A program made the translations under genes and the position numbers. A stretch of 64,000 nucleotides of DNA from contig ML679972.1 in NCBI GenBank assembly GCA_007922225.1, positions 38,114,340 to 38,178,339 of the forward strand, in the 5' to 3' direction. Positions 1 to 10,490 of this stretch are shown one piece after another. The DNA is from Emydura subglobosa (lineage: Eukaryota > Chordata > Testudines > Chelidae). The notes under the pieces were generated by a model, which saw nothing but the letters and a program-made list of their open reading frames with translations, had not been told where the DNA came from and ran no database searches. Position 1 is the stretch's first letter. Every line of letters begins with the position of its first letter.

Positions 1-125
1 TGCAATAGGGGCAGGGCCAGGTTCTGATCTCAGCCCTGGGGTCAATCCGGAGTCACACCTGATTACAATGGGGGCAGGGCCAGGTTCTGATCTCAGCCCC
101 TCGGGGTCAAACCGGAGTCACCCTG
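1..125. repeat. Two tandem copies of a ~60 bp 'gggccaggttctgatctc' monomer
   Basis: Two successive copies of a unit containing 'gcagggccaggttctgatct' followed by 'cagcccctggggtcaa.ccggagtcac'. Related pieces recur in reverse orientation at about 24710-24870 and in diverged form at 23150-23240, 36290-36480 and 43550-43620. They look like fragments of one old dispersed (possibly foldback) element. The family name is not known to me. Confidence 0.6.
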
Positions 126-529
126 GGTGATCTTGGGCACCCGCTGCTCGGCTCTTCTGGGTGCAGGGCAGAGGGTCAATGTGATGCCCCTGGCTCACCC
201 CAATCCCTGTTCCTCTGCTTTCCCATCACCCTTTGCAGATGCATCAGCGACGCTGCCCCAGTGGAGGCCCTCGGCGCAGCAGCTCCCAGCGTCCCCTGGC
301 CTCCCTGGGAGAGGGAGTCACCGCACCTGGGGGCGCCCTCGATGGCTGGGCCATGTTCCTGCCGGGCGACATGCTCAGATCTTCACGTCGCTCCATTCGC
401 CGGCCTGTCTCCTCACGCCCACGGGGGGCACCACCACCAGGGGGGCTGAGCAAAACGGGGACAAACACGGGGGTTGGGTGAGTGCGGGAGCAGCAACAGA
501 ATAGGGCCTGCTCAGGCTGCTTGGAACAA
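126..529 (+). other. CpG-containing stretch with an exon-like acceptor, no identified gene
   Basis: A pyrimidine-rich tract ending in 'ccctttgcag' (to 239) resembles a 3' splice site. It is followed by about 200 bases with several CpGs and no repeat character, open in more than one frame. One reading ends in a Gly/His-rich peptide that I do not recognise. It could be the last exon of a plus-strand gene lying to the left or simply GC-rich intergenic DNA. No function is assigned. Confidence 0.2.
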
Positions 530-1185
530 GTCTGTCCATCCATCCACCCTTCTACCTGCATTACCCGTCTGTCCATCCACGCACCCACCTGTCTGAGTTA
601 CCCAGCCACCCATCCGTCTGCATTACCCGTCTGACTGCCCATCCACGCACCCACCCTTCTGAGTTACCCAGCCACCCATCCGTCTGCATTACCCGTCTGT
701 CTGTCCAGCCACACACCCACCCTTCTGAGTTACCCAGCCACCCATCCGTCTGCATTCCTCATCCGTCGATCAGTCCACATTACCCATCCACCCTCCCATC
801 TGCATTACCCATCCGTCCATCTGTCCATCTATCCGTCTGCATTACGTATCCGTCCATCCACCCATCAGACTGCATTACCCATCTGTCAGTCCATTCATCC
901 ATCCATCTGTATTACCCATCCATCTGTCCATCTATCCACCAATCCACGTTACCCATCCATCCACCTACCCATTTGTCCATCCACCTACCTACTTATCCAC
1001 CCCCCACCTGCAGTATCCAGCCAACTGTCCACGTTCTCCATTCACCCATCTGCATTATGCCTACCACTCTGTCCAGCCAGCCAGCCAGCCAACCATCTGC
1101 ACATGTATCTATCTACCCACCTTTCCACTGACAGGCCAGGTCTATCCATCCCTCTACTCCGCATATCCATCCGTCCGTCCATCCC
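530..1185. repeat. Degenerate CCATC/CCGTCTG minisatellite
   Basis: A long run of 'catccatccgtctgcattaccc'-type units, about 20-60 bases each and heavily diverged, with a higher-order copy of about 62 bases near 575-760. It is simple-sequence derived ((TCCA)n-like). Similar CCATC-rich tracts recur at 19.05-19.36, 19.5-19.66, 25.44-26.19, 29.39-29.64, 33.3-33.48 and 44.79-44.9 kb. Confidence 0.85.
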
Positions 1186-1719
1186 GGAGCATCCCCTCCC
1201 TTTTTAACTCTTTACAACCCTCTCCAATCCTTTCTTTCCAAACCCTTTGCTTGGCACCATCCCTCAGGCTGCAAGGATCAAATGCTGCCCAGAGAGGCCC
1301 CAGCACTGGAGAAGGTCCCGTTGGGAACTTCCCTGGCTAGACATCTGCGGCCCTGAGCTAGATGGGACCCCCTAGCGGCTCTTGCTGGAGTTTCTGCTCC
1401 AGTCGCCCCCACCGAACATGGTGGCCACGTTCTCCTCCCACCAGGGCAGAGCACTTTCCAGAGAAGCCCGGCTGCTGTGGGAGACCCCAGTCATTTGGGT
1501 GAGGGCTGAGGGGGAAGCAAGAAATAGGTTCATCTATCCGGAATAGGGCGAGACGCACGACGGTGTGGAAAGGCATGAGCCAGACCGGCATCAGGCACGG
1601 CAGATCCACAGAGCGTGAAACCCGGCCTCCCCCAGGCAGACCCTCGCCACGCCCGTAAGGCCCCGTTACCTGGTTCCTCAGCTCTCCCGGGCACGGGGCT
1701 CTTGCTGTGCAGGGCTAGA
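1186..1719 (-). other. Presumed LRFN 3' UTR / downstream flank
   Basis: Non-repetitive sequence directly downstream of the LRFN stop codon on the minus strand. No clear AATAAA or ATTAAA hexamer was found on the minus strand here, so the 3' end of the transcript is not defined. Confidence 0.3.
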
Positions 1720-4700
1720 CTAGTCCTTGACCACATCCTCCTCCTGGGAGAGGGCGTCTCCCTCGCACCCACCTCTTGGCCAGGGGTGGCCAAGCCCCTT
1801 CTCGCCATCCTTGCTCAGGGCCACCCCCGTGAGGTCCCCGGCGCTGTCCTCGGCCCCATCCGGCGCCCTGCAGGCTGGGGGCTGCCCGCCGTTGGTCTGG
1901 GAACAGCCATGCCTGACCTTGGCCATCCGGTGCCCATCGTGGGCTTTGCAGCGGCTCGTGAGGAGGAGGATGAAGAGCAGGACGGAGGCCACGATGAGGC
2001 CGCCAATGCCGACGATCATGGTGCCACCAAGGAAGTGGGCGTGCCGGGTGCGGCACGGGGGGGAGCCGGGCCAGGTGCGGAACCGGACGCAGCCCAGGCT
2101 GCGCGTGGCCGGCAGCGCCGTCAGCCCGTCGGCGGACACGGCCAGCACGCACAGGTCGTAGGCCCGCCCCGCCGCCAGGTCCTTCACCAGGAACGCCTTG
2201 TTGGATGGGGGGATCATCCTGGGGGGGCGGGAGGAGAGCGGTGAGCGGTGCCTGCGGCCACGCCGGATCCCTGCCCCATCTCAGCTCCACTCCCCTACTG
2301 CTGCCCCTGCCCTACCTCGCCCCCACCACATGGCCACTCTGCTACCCTCCTCCAGCCCCCCCAATTTCCCCCACGACCACCCTCCTCCACCCTCCCCCCA
2401 GCCCCACAGCCACCCTGCTACCTTCCCCCAGCCCCCCCCCCAACTACCTTACTTCACCTTTTCCCACAACACTTCCCAGCTCCCCCCCACTGCCTTCCCC
2501 CAGCACCCAGCTACCCCTGCGCTTGCCCCACCTTTCCAGATCCCCAACCCTGTTACCCCCTTGCCCCACCAACCCCGCATAAAGGGCTCATTAGCAGTTT
2601 TCCAGGGCCAGTTCCGGGCCAGCTGCAAAGGTCCATGGCTACCGTGGGTGGGGAGGCTCCTAAAAGTCCAAAGCAACAGCTGCTGTGGAAGGCCCCGGCC
2701 ATCTGGGTGAGGGATGGGGGAAGGGGGGGAAGGAAAGTGGGGGGGTGAGAAGAATCCAGGGCGCAGGTCCATGGACTGGGGAGGAAGCACTGCCTGATGG
2801 TTTGAGCGAACACCGTTCACAGCGGGACGCCTCTGACAGCGCCTCTCCGCTGGGAGAGCACAGAAGAGCATTCATAGCAGGCGGGTCCCTCACCCCACAC
2901 TGAGCTGCGGCTGGCTCTGGGGTGGGGCACAGGACTGTTTATACAGGGACCCCTCACCCGGTGCTGAGATGTAGCCAGCTCTGGGGTGGGGCGCAGGGAC
3001 TGTTTCCCCTAACCTATCCTTTAGGACAACAAGCACCCAGGATCATGGGCCTACGTACAGAAGGTGCCTCTGGCAGCTCCCTAGCGCCACGCTGGGATCA
3101 GCACTGACTGCAAGTAGAGAGCGCCCCCTACTGAGCCCCCACCCCACCCTGGGAAACTTTAGGCCCCCACTCAGAGCTGGCACATCCCATTGCTCAGGAC
3201 CCCACCCCAACCCGCGCTGAGCATGAGGTTGGACCCACACGAGGCATCCAGCCCGTGGCTGATCAACAGCTCATCAGTTTATTCCTCTCTGCTCCCCGCT
3301 GGGGAAATTTGGGGAAGGAAACCGATGCCCTGAGCTGAACCCAACTCCAGCCCAGGGGAGCAGGGGTCATGGGCAATCGCCGGCTGGTGGGTGTGGTGGG
3401 GTGCCAGGAAAATTCAGGGGGTGGCTGGAGTTGTAGGGAGGCACACAGGGAGGCACACAGGGAGATTAGGCTCTGGGAGGGGGCAATTTGGCCCCAGCCT
3501 TCCAGCTCCCCTGATTCACGTGAACACAGGACGGTGGCCACACAGGGCCACATTCCCGGCTGCTTCTTGCCCCCCCATGGGAAGCGTCTGGGATCGGCCC
3601 ACCGGGCTCAGTTCTCCCCAGGACCAAGCAGGTCCGGACCATCTCACCCTGGCATGAACAGTGACCAAGGTGGCTGGGAGGGCCATGCCCTGGGGTCTGC
3701 ACTGGGACCCAGAAATGGGGGGGCTGTGTCTCCGAGGGGAGGGGGCGCCCAGGGCTCAGCTCTAGGGTACCCAGCACAGGCGACTCGCGCCAGTTCATCT
3801 GTAAGCAGTTTAGTTAAACAGGCACCGACCCCCCATGGGGACGCACTGCCCTGGTGTTACAGCCACCTCCAAGCCAGCTGGCTTATGCATGTTGGCTGGC
3901 ACGGACCCGCCCCCCCACCAGCCAGAGCCCCCCCCCCAGACAGGACCTCCCAATCCAGACCCACCCAGATGGGACCCACCCAGCCCAGAGCCACCCAGAC
4001 AAGACCCGTTGGCACCCCAGGTCAGAACCACTTGGATCCCCGGCCTGGCAGCTCCCGCCCGGCGGCACGGGCTCACCTGTACACCAGGGTGTCGTCGGAG
4101 GAGCTGTTGTACTGGATCTGGTACATACGGACGCCGGGCACGGACCGCTGCGGGAACCAGCGAATGAGGGCGGAGGATGCGGAGAGCGCGGAGACCAGCA
4201 CGCCCCTGTCCTGCGGGGCGGCGCTCTCGTGGGCGCCCGCCTTGGCCGAGGTGAGGATGTCGGAGGGCCCAGAGGCGGCGGGTGCCGGGGGGCGGGTGCC
4301 ATCAGCCAGCTGGGGCAGGGGGTGGACCAGCAGCTCCACAGAGGCGGTGGCGTCGCCGGCGGCATTGGAGGCCACGCAGGCGAAGGCACCGGCGTCCTTG
4401 ATGGTGGCCACGAGGATCTGCAGGCTGCCGTTCTCGTAGGCAAGCATCCGGGAGCCGTTGGCCACCACCTTGCCCTCCGGCGAGACCCAGTGCACCTCCG
4501 GCTCGGGGTCGCCCGCCCCCTGGCAGCGCAAGGTGGCCACCTGGCCCTCCATCACCACCAGCCGCCCCGTGTGGCGGGTGATGACGGGCGGCTCGCAAGC
4601 GAACTCCTCCTCGGGGACGCTCCAGAAGGATTTGCCCAGCAGCGCGGGCGGCGAGGCGCAGGTCTCCAGGTCGTCTTCCCGCGCCAGGCGCCGGAGCCAC

Positions 4701-5458
4701 AGCAGCTCGCAGTTGCAGTGCAAGGGGTTGCCGCCGAAACCGAGCACCAGGGAGAAAAGGGGGGAGCCCCTGGCCTTGGCGTAGACGGGCCGGCGGAGGA
4801 AGAGCGGGTCCGGGGGGATCTTCTTGAGCCGGTTGGAGGTGATGTCCAGCCGGGCCAGCTTGTGCAGGTTGGCGAAGACGCCCTGGGGCACGTGGGCGAT
4901 GAGGTTGTGGTCCAAGCCGAGGGAGTTGACGTTGCCCAGCCGCCGGATGGTCTCCCAGGGCAGCCAGGCCAGGTTGTTGTAGGAGACGTCCAAGTCCTCC
5001 AGGGTGCCGGCGAAGTCGTCGAAGGCGCCGGGCGCGATGTCCCGCAGCTGGTTGTTGCTGAGGATGAGGTGGCGCAGGTTGGGGAGGCCCCGGAGCTGCT
5101 GGCCGCTGAGGGCCAGCAGGCGGTTGCCGTCCAGGTGCAGGGCGCGCAGGCCCCGCAGGCCGGCGAAGGCGTAGGGCACCAGCTGGCGGATGGCGTTGCG
5201 GGAGAGGGTCAGATGCACCAGATTGGTCATGTTGGCGAAGTCCCGGCGCCGCACGGCCGCGATGAAGTTGTCCGTCAGCCGCAGCTCCACCGTGCGCCGG
5301 TCGATGGAGGGCGGCACGAAGAGCAGCCCGGTGCGGGCGCACAGCACGGCCAGCGAGGGGGACAGGTTCTGGCACATGCAGCGTGTGGGGCACAGCTGGG
5401 CACGGGAGGGGCCCAGGCAGAGGGCCAGGACGCAGAGCAGCAGGCGCTCCATGGCCAT
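1720..5458 (-). CDS. LRFN3: LRFN3-like synaptic adhesion molecule (LRR-Ig-FN3-TM), two coding exons
   Basis: Type I membrane protein of the LRFN/SALM family, which acts at synapses in neurite growth and postsynaptic organisation. Coding exons are 5458-4077 and 2218-1720. The donor after 4077 (GTGAGC) and the acceptor before 2218 (CAG) join in frame as TAC-AGG-ATG (Y-R-M), giving 626 aa. In order: signal peptide about 1-21 ending ..PSRAQ; LRRNT with CPTRCMCQ; leucine-rich repeats to about 235; LRRCT starting [12 protein letters not shown]; one Ig domain ([23 protein letters not shown]); an FN3 domain ending near the exon join and in exon 2; a TM helix about 523-547 ([20 protein letters not shown]); then a tail of about 79 aa ending EEDVVKD. 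No PDZ-binding C-terminus is seen. Total length (human LRFN3 is about 628 aa), the [12 protein letters not shown] and IPPDPLF stretches and the short tail favour LRFN3. Position beside SYCN/NCCRP1 would favour LRFN1. Family certain, paralogue less so. Confidence 0.85.
2219..4076 (-). other. LRFN intron separating ectodomain and FN3-end/TM exons
   Basis: A GT-AG intron on the minus strand, phase 2. It contains a C-rich low-complexity tract (about 2280-2570 on the plus strand), copies of the 'gatgcagcc..ctctggggtgg' monomer (2899-3005), a CCCAGA-rich tract (about 3900-4020) and, at 3278-3283 (TTTATT on plus), a minus-strand AATAAA that could act as an intronic poly(A) signal. Confidence 0.75.
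2899..3005 (+). repeat. Family A GC-rich monomer, two tandem copies
   Basis: About 62-base unit 'tgagatg.agcc..ctctggggtgggrc..' followed by 'ctgtttatacaggga.ccctcaccc'. The same unit recurs at about 20452-20620, 55221-55545, 58724-58870 and 59936-60310, and reversed at about 21043-21122, 28075-28110 and 34770-34870. Confidence 0.7.
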
Positions 5459-5536
5459 CAGGGGGCCCGGCTGCAGGAAGAGAGACAGGCCAGGTGATGG
5501 GGGAGGCTTTCTTACCCAGCACTGGGTCCTCCTTCA

Positions 5537-5548
5537 CCAGCAGGGGGC
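5537..5548 (+). promoter_or_regulatory. CTCF-like core motif upstream of the LRFN coding exon
   Basis: CCAGCAGGGGGC fits the 12-base CTCF core CCASYAGRKGGC at every position. It lies about 80 bases upstream of the LRFN start codon, near the likely 5' UTR acceptor (minus-strand CTGCAG|CCGGG at about 5470). Binding is inferred from the motif only. Confidence 0.4.
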
Positions 5549-5574
5549 GCCCTGAGCTACTTCTAGTTCTGGGA

Positions 5575-5705
5575 GGGAAGTGGGATCTAGTGGTTAGAGC
5601 AGTGGCTGGGAGCCAGGACTCCTGGGTTCTATCCCCGACTCCGGGAGGGGAGTGGGGGCTAGTGGTGAAAGCAGGGGCTGGGAGCCAGGACTCCTGAGTT
5701 CCATG
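5575..5705 (+). repeat. Tandem SINE-head monomers ('ccaggactcctgggttct')
   Basis: Two tandem units of about 72 bases: '(t)ctagtggttagagc', 'gctgggagccaggactcctg', 'ggttctatccccgactc'. The A-box-like and B-box-like (GGTTCTATCCC) positions suggest the tRNA-derived head of a CORE/MIR-type SINE that has been locally amplified. Confidence 0.7.
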
Positions 5706-8700
5706 ACTGATTTTTTAACTGACTCACTGTGTGCGGCTTTAGGCTACTAACCTCTCCTTTGTATTCCTCGGTTTTCTACCCTGTAAAATGGGCCAAATAA
5801 CCCTTTATCCACAGACCCTTCCCCATAGCCCCAGAGCACATGTCCCCCCCGCAAGTCCTTTCCCAGCAACTCTGGAGACACACACACAGGCACTTCCCAG
5901 CTGCCCCCAGGAACAAAGCAAGGGAGGCGACCAGAGTCCAGAGGCAGCTGCCCAAAGCCTTCCCCTACCAGGGCGGGGTGCTGGGGCAGCCACTGCTTCC
6001 AAGTGATGCCCCGAGGATTTGGCAGAGCTGGGACAACTCAGCCCTGGCGCAGATTATGGGGGCAGAGGGGGTTTGTGCTGCTTCAACTCGACCAAGCTAC
6101 TTAAAGCCAGCCAACTTCACTCTGCACGAGACTGGCAGAGCTGCGGGGAGCCCAGGGCTGGGACAGCCGGGGGCTGCGCATCAGGACTGGGGGGCACCGG
6201 TAGAGCTGGGGGGCAGGGAGCCCAGGGCTGGGATATCACAGCGGGCTGCGGGTCGGGAGTGAGGGGCACTGGTAGACCTGGAGTTAGGGGAGCCCTGGGC
6301 TCTGAGCCGGTCCTGCTTTGTCTTGTGTCTCCCACCCCACAGCTTTACAGGAGGAAACTACAGCCTTCTTTGGATTCCGAGGGTCCCCCCTTCGCCCCCG
6401 CACTTCCTCCCTCCCACTGGGTTTAATTCGGGAATCCAGGGCTCACATGACACACACAGAGCTGAACTAAGACGCAGCCCCGACACCCCCCCACCTTGCA
6501 GCCCACATAGGGGAAGGCAGGCAGCAGGGTCTGCCCAGGACACCCCCCCGCCCACACACACACACACACCCTGCATTGAGCCGTGCTGGGTTCAAAAGGG
6601 GCCTCCATCGGATCTCGCCAGGCATTCAAGGCAGGTGCGGGATGCTGGCGCAGGGATGGCTGACTGGGCCTTTCGTGGTGTGGGGGCAGGCCCCCATTTC
6701 ACAAATGGGGAAACTGAGGCATTCACCCAAAGTCCCAGAGAGTCAGTGGCCCAGACAGAAACGGAACCCACAAGTCCTGACTCCCAGGCTACCCTGCATC
6801 TGTAACCCCTTGGTGATACCCCCTTCCAGAGCTGGGAACAGAACCCAGGAGTCCTGATGTCCCTTCCCTGCTCTTGCGTCTCAATGGTGTCCCTCAGTCC
6901 CGACCCGCAGCCCCCTGCTGTCCTGGCCTTGGGCTCCCTGATTCCCGGGAGCTTCTCTGACCTCATGCCTGACCCCTTTGGCATCTGAGCTGGGTTCCTG
7001 TCCCCACATCTCAACTGGCCCCTCATCAGTCCAGTTCCGGGTCAGATTGGGACCCAGGTGGGGGTCTGATGATTTGGTTCGGGGGGAAATCTTGTGCTTT
7101 TGGCCCAGGAGGCTGGGAGTCTCAGTTGTTTGAGGGCACCAGAACCGGCCATGAAAGCTGGGCCCCGCCGGATCGGAACCCTGCACTACAGCCTGAAGCC
7201 ACCGCAGCTCCCAACGGCACCTCTTGGGCCCAGCTGGGTGTGGGGGACTCCCAGCTGTGTCGCCGCTCATGGAGTTCTCCTGGCCCTGGCCAATGGGCCC
7301 ATCTAGCCTGGCGTCCCGCCTCCCTGTCACAGGTCAGACCCCTGGGCTGGGCCGTCCTGCTGCCCGGCAGCTCTGGGATCCCCATCCCCCCCCCGCCTCT
7401 GAAGGTGGGATGTGACCAAGCTGCTGTCCCTCCCGCCATGCGGCGCCTCTCCCCACTGCAGCCGGGACCCTTGTCTGTGCAATGGGGCGGCTGGGGGGGC
7501 TGGAGTGAGGTGGAGCAGCCTAGGGGCAGGTGTCGCCTCGGCCAGCTGCCTCGCCCGGGAACTGGGGCAAGACAAGCCCTGCCCCTTGCTTCGACCTGCC
7601 CTGCCCCCTAAAATGCCCAAACACCCTACAACACCCTCAGGACCTTCTGCCCCCCAACACACCCCTATGTTCCCTCCCCCCATGCCTCAACACACCCTCT
7701 ACTGCCCCATTGTGGCCCCCCCCCACAGCCCTGCTGTCAACCCCTCACGCCCTCTAGCACCCCCTGCCCTGACACCCCTCACGTCCCCTACCACCACCCC
7801 ACCTCTGACAACCCTAGCAGCCCCTTCCAGCGGTCCTTCCCCAATGCACCTTCTCCCACCCCCCCTCATGCTGGGGGAGACCTTTGGGGCAGGAGCTGGT
7901 TAGGCCACGACCCCAGGTCACGGACACCCGCCCCCCACGCGTGGCTGGGATTTGGAGCCGGATGTGCAGAGATCCTGGCCTCTTTGTGCTGTCTGAGGGA
8001 CCTGCGCGGTTGGCAGGGAAGTGGGGGGATCTGCCCCAGGGATCCAGGCTACCCTCCACCCCCCAATCCCTGCGGGGACAGACAAACTGTGAAATCAACG
8101 AGCCCCAGCCCCAAGTGGGATGGGGGAGATGGGCAGGCAGGGAGGGGCCATGGGCGGGGGGGGGGCAGGTCTGGGGCTGAAGGACAGGCTTGTGCTTTTA
8201 GCTGAATTTGGCAGCGATGGGGGGAAGGGGAAACAGGTCAGGACAGCTCCCCACCCCCACCCCCATCCTTCCCACAGCACTAGCCCCTCATCAGTAAGAG
8301 CTTGGGAGGGAGGGGTGGCTGCCCACCTCCCTGGAGACAGCCATGCCCTGAGGCCTAGGGGTGGTTCTCCCTTCCCAGACAATGATGCTCTCATCCACAG
8401 ACATCTCCCACCACCTTTATGCCAATCAAAACCCTGTGGTGGTGAGTTCCGCAGCTTCTTGACAAGAGGCAACGCTCCCAGCCGACACCCCACGCCCCTT
8501 TCTGACATCTCCCTGAGTCGGCCCTGCCCTCCCACGTCCCCCCAATGCTGTGGCCTCCCTCTCGCCCAGGACCATGGAGTAAAATGTGGGGTCCTGTTAT
8601 ACCCCGTTCGTTCCCCCCTCCCATTTCACTGTATTTACACAGATGTTTGGGGGGGTACAATTGTCCCCCGTTCTCTTCCCCTCCCTTCAGCCCTGCCCCC

Positions 8701-9583
8701 AGCCTCCCCACGGCGATGGTCAGTCACAGGGAGGCACTCACCTACCTTGCACTGCGGTTCCAGCGAGCCATAAACCTCCAGGAACGTCTGGCGGGGCTGG
8801 GGGGGCCGGTCTCAGGTCAGAGTTGGGCTGGCTAAGGCCAGGGGTCAGCGGGCCACGCCGGCTCTGATCTCCCAGCCGGGGGCTCCACGGGGTCCTGAGT
8901 CTGAGCCCGGATGGCCAAGGCGAATCCCACTGGGTGGCCTCATCAAAAAAAAATATTGGGGGGATCTGAGCAGCAGGAACTCTCCCCACCAGCCTCCCAC
9001 AGCCCCCCATATGCTGTCCCCCCACAGCCAGCGCCTCGCTCCTCCCGATCCAGGGTTCATCCTGGGCTTTTCTCGGTGGCTGGAAAGTGTGTGGGGAGGG
9101 AGCTATAAAATACCCGCCCTGGATTTGAGATTGGAGGACGTGAATTTCAATTCAGACTGGGGGGGTGTCAGGCAATGGGGGGGGGCGGGCAATGGGGGGG
9201 GGGGAAGTAGCTAGCTCCCCCCAGAACCAGGAGAGCTGAGCCACCCAAGGTTTTAGCTCGGTGCTGATACACAAAGGGGGGGGGGGGGCGCCTTCAGAAA
9301 GAAGCAGTGTCTGGCGGGGGAGGGGGGGCAGTCAGGAGTGGGGGAGTCAGGTGGGTTCCTTGATCAGTCCGTAGAGGTCGCTGCACCACAGCCATAGCCG
9401 CCTGCCATCCATTCCAGGAACCTTGGGTACTGATTTGGGACCACCAGTCCCAGCTCTGCCTCTAGGGAGGGCATGGTCAGGATTGGGCCAAATCTCCCTG
9501 GGATGGCACTATGGGGGGGATGGTGTCAGACAAATGCAACCCCGCCCCGGGAATCCAGTCTATGCAGGTGCCCCCTGCCGGAG
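5706..9583. other. Gene-free, GC-rich flank of the LRFN gene
   Basis: No gene recognised. It contains a MIR-like tail at about 5730-5790, family B monomers ('gagcccagggctgggat..') at about 6138-6265 and reversed at 6880-6945, a (CA)n run at 6553-6571, a MIR-like piece at about 6690-6860, C-rich low-complexity DNA at about 7600-7870, and long G runs near 9170-9290. A TATAAAA at 9104-9110 has no convincing exon after it. Confidence 0.5.
6138..6265 (+). repeat. Family B GC-rich monomer, tandem copies
   Basis: Unit of about 60-65 bases containing 'ggagcccagggctggga', 'gggggctgcgg' and 'gaggggcaccggtag'. Further copies are at about 11456-11520, 18095-18135 and 19785-19855 on plus, and at about 6880-6945, 18700-18790 and 61500-61570 on minus. 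Confidence 0.65.
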
Positions 9584-9960
9584 CGAGGCTGGTACCTGGT
9601 GCTGGGGTACAGCGGGGTGCTGGTTGCCACGATGCAGCAGGACGCTGGTTGCCGGGCACTGGCCACAGGGATGAAGAAGGATGCTGGCCAGGAAGATACT
9701 GTGGGGCACTGGTGCCGGGTACCGGCTGCCAGGCTCTGGTTGCTGGGTTATAGCAGGACGCTGGTTGCCGATGCAGATCAGGGGGATACAGCAGGGGGCT
9801 CGTTGCCAGGTGCTGGTTGCCAGGATACAGCAGAGTGCTGGTTGCCTGGCACTGGTTGCCAGGTGCTGGTCAGGGGAATACAGCAAAGTGCTAGTTGCCT
9901 GGTGCTGGTTGCTGGGCTACTGCCGGGCACTGGTTTCCAAGTGCTGTTTGCCGAGCTACC
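9584..9960 (+). repeat. Minisatellite array, forward arm ('gtgctggttgccagg')
   Basis: Irregular tandem units of 'ggtgctggttgccaggatac' and 'agca(g)' with shorter 'gcactggttgccagg' units. It pairs with the inverted array at 10246-10490. Bases 9783-9822 match the reverse complement of 10281-10320 at 38 of 40 positions by direct comparison. Confidence 0.85.
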
Positions 9961-10245
9961 GCGCTGCTTGCCGGGATGCAGCCAGCCGGGGCAGTTCCCC
10001 CGGGCCCTGCCCTCTCCGCTGCCTGGGGCCGCAGGGGCTGGTGCAGGGAGCAGTGCAGGGCGGTGGCTGGCAGGTCCCTGCAGCCTGGCACAGCTGCTCA
10101 CCCAGGCTGGGAGTGGCCCCATGGCCTCATGAATAAGCAAAGAAGAGGGCAGGGCCCACACAGCCCCCCCCCTTAAAGGCACAGCAGCCCCTTTCCATCA
10201 GCACCACCTCCCCCCCAACCCTTCCCCCGGCATCTTGCCAGCACC
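9961..10245. other. Spacer between inverted minisatellite arms
   Basis: About 285 bases of GC-rich sequence without the minisatellite motif, including 'ccccatggcctcatgaataa'. No gene or known element is recognised. Confidence 0.5.
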
Positions 10246-10490
10246 CAGCACCCTGTTGTTTCCCCAGGAGGACCAGTGCCTGGCAACCAGCACCTGGCAA
10301 CAAGCCTCCTGCTGTATCCCCTTGGCCAGCTCCCAGCAACTAGCACCCTGCCGTATTCCTGTGACCAGTGCCTGACAACCAGCGCCTGGCAACCAGCGCC
10401 CGGCAACAAGCCTCTTGCTGTATCCCCCTGACCAGCGCCTAGCAACCAGCCCCCTGTTGTATCCCTGTGACCAGCGTCCTGCAAAACTAC
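10246..10490 (-). repeat. Minisatellite array, inverted arm
   Basis: The same unit as 9584-9960 in reverse complement ('tggcaaccagcacctggcaa', 'gctgtatcccc'). Together the arms could form a hairpin with a loop of several hundred bases. Confidence 0.85.

Noticed and set aside
3369..4439. 356-codon open frame on the plus strand
   Set aside because: It crosses the LRFN intron and exon in antisense and is low-complexity Pro/Gly-rich.
3854..5497. 547-codon open frame on the plus strand
   Set aside because: It lies antisense to the LRFN exon, whose minus-strand translation has clear LRR, Ig and FN3 domains. The plus-strand product is a composition artefact of GC-rich coding DNA.
8944..8951. Short A run as a processed pseudogene tail
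   Set aside because: No gene-like sequence lies upstream of it on either strand.
9104..9110. TATAAAA as a promoter for an unknown plus-strand gene
   Set aside because: No credible exon, donor site or conserved frame follows. The downstream DNA is G-run low complexity and minisatellite.
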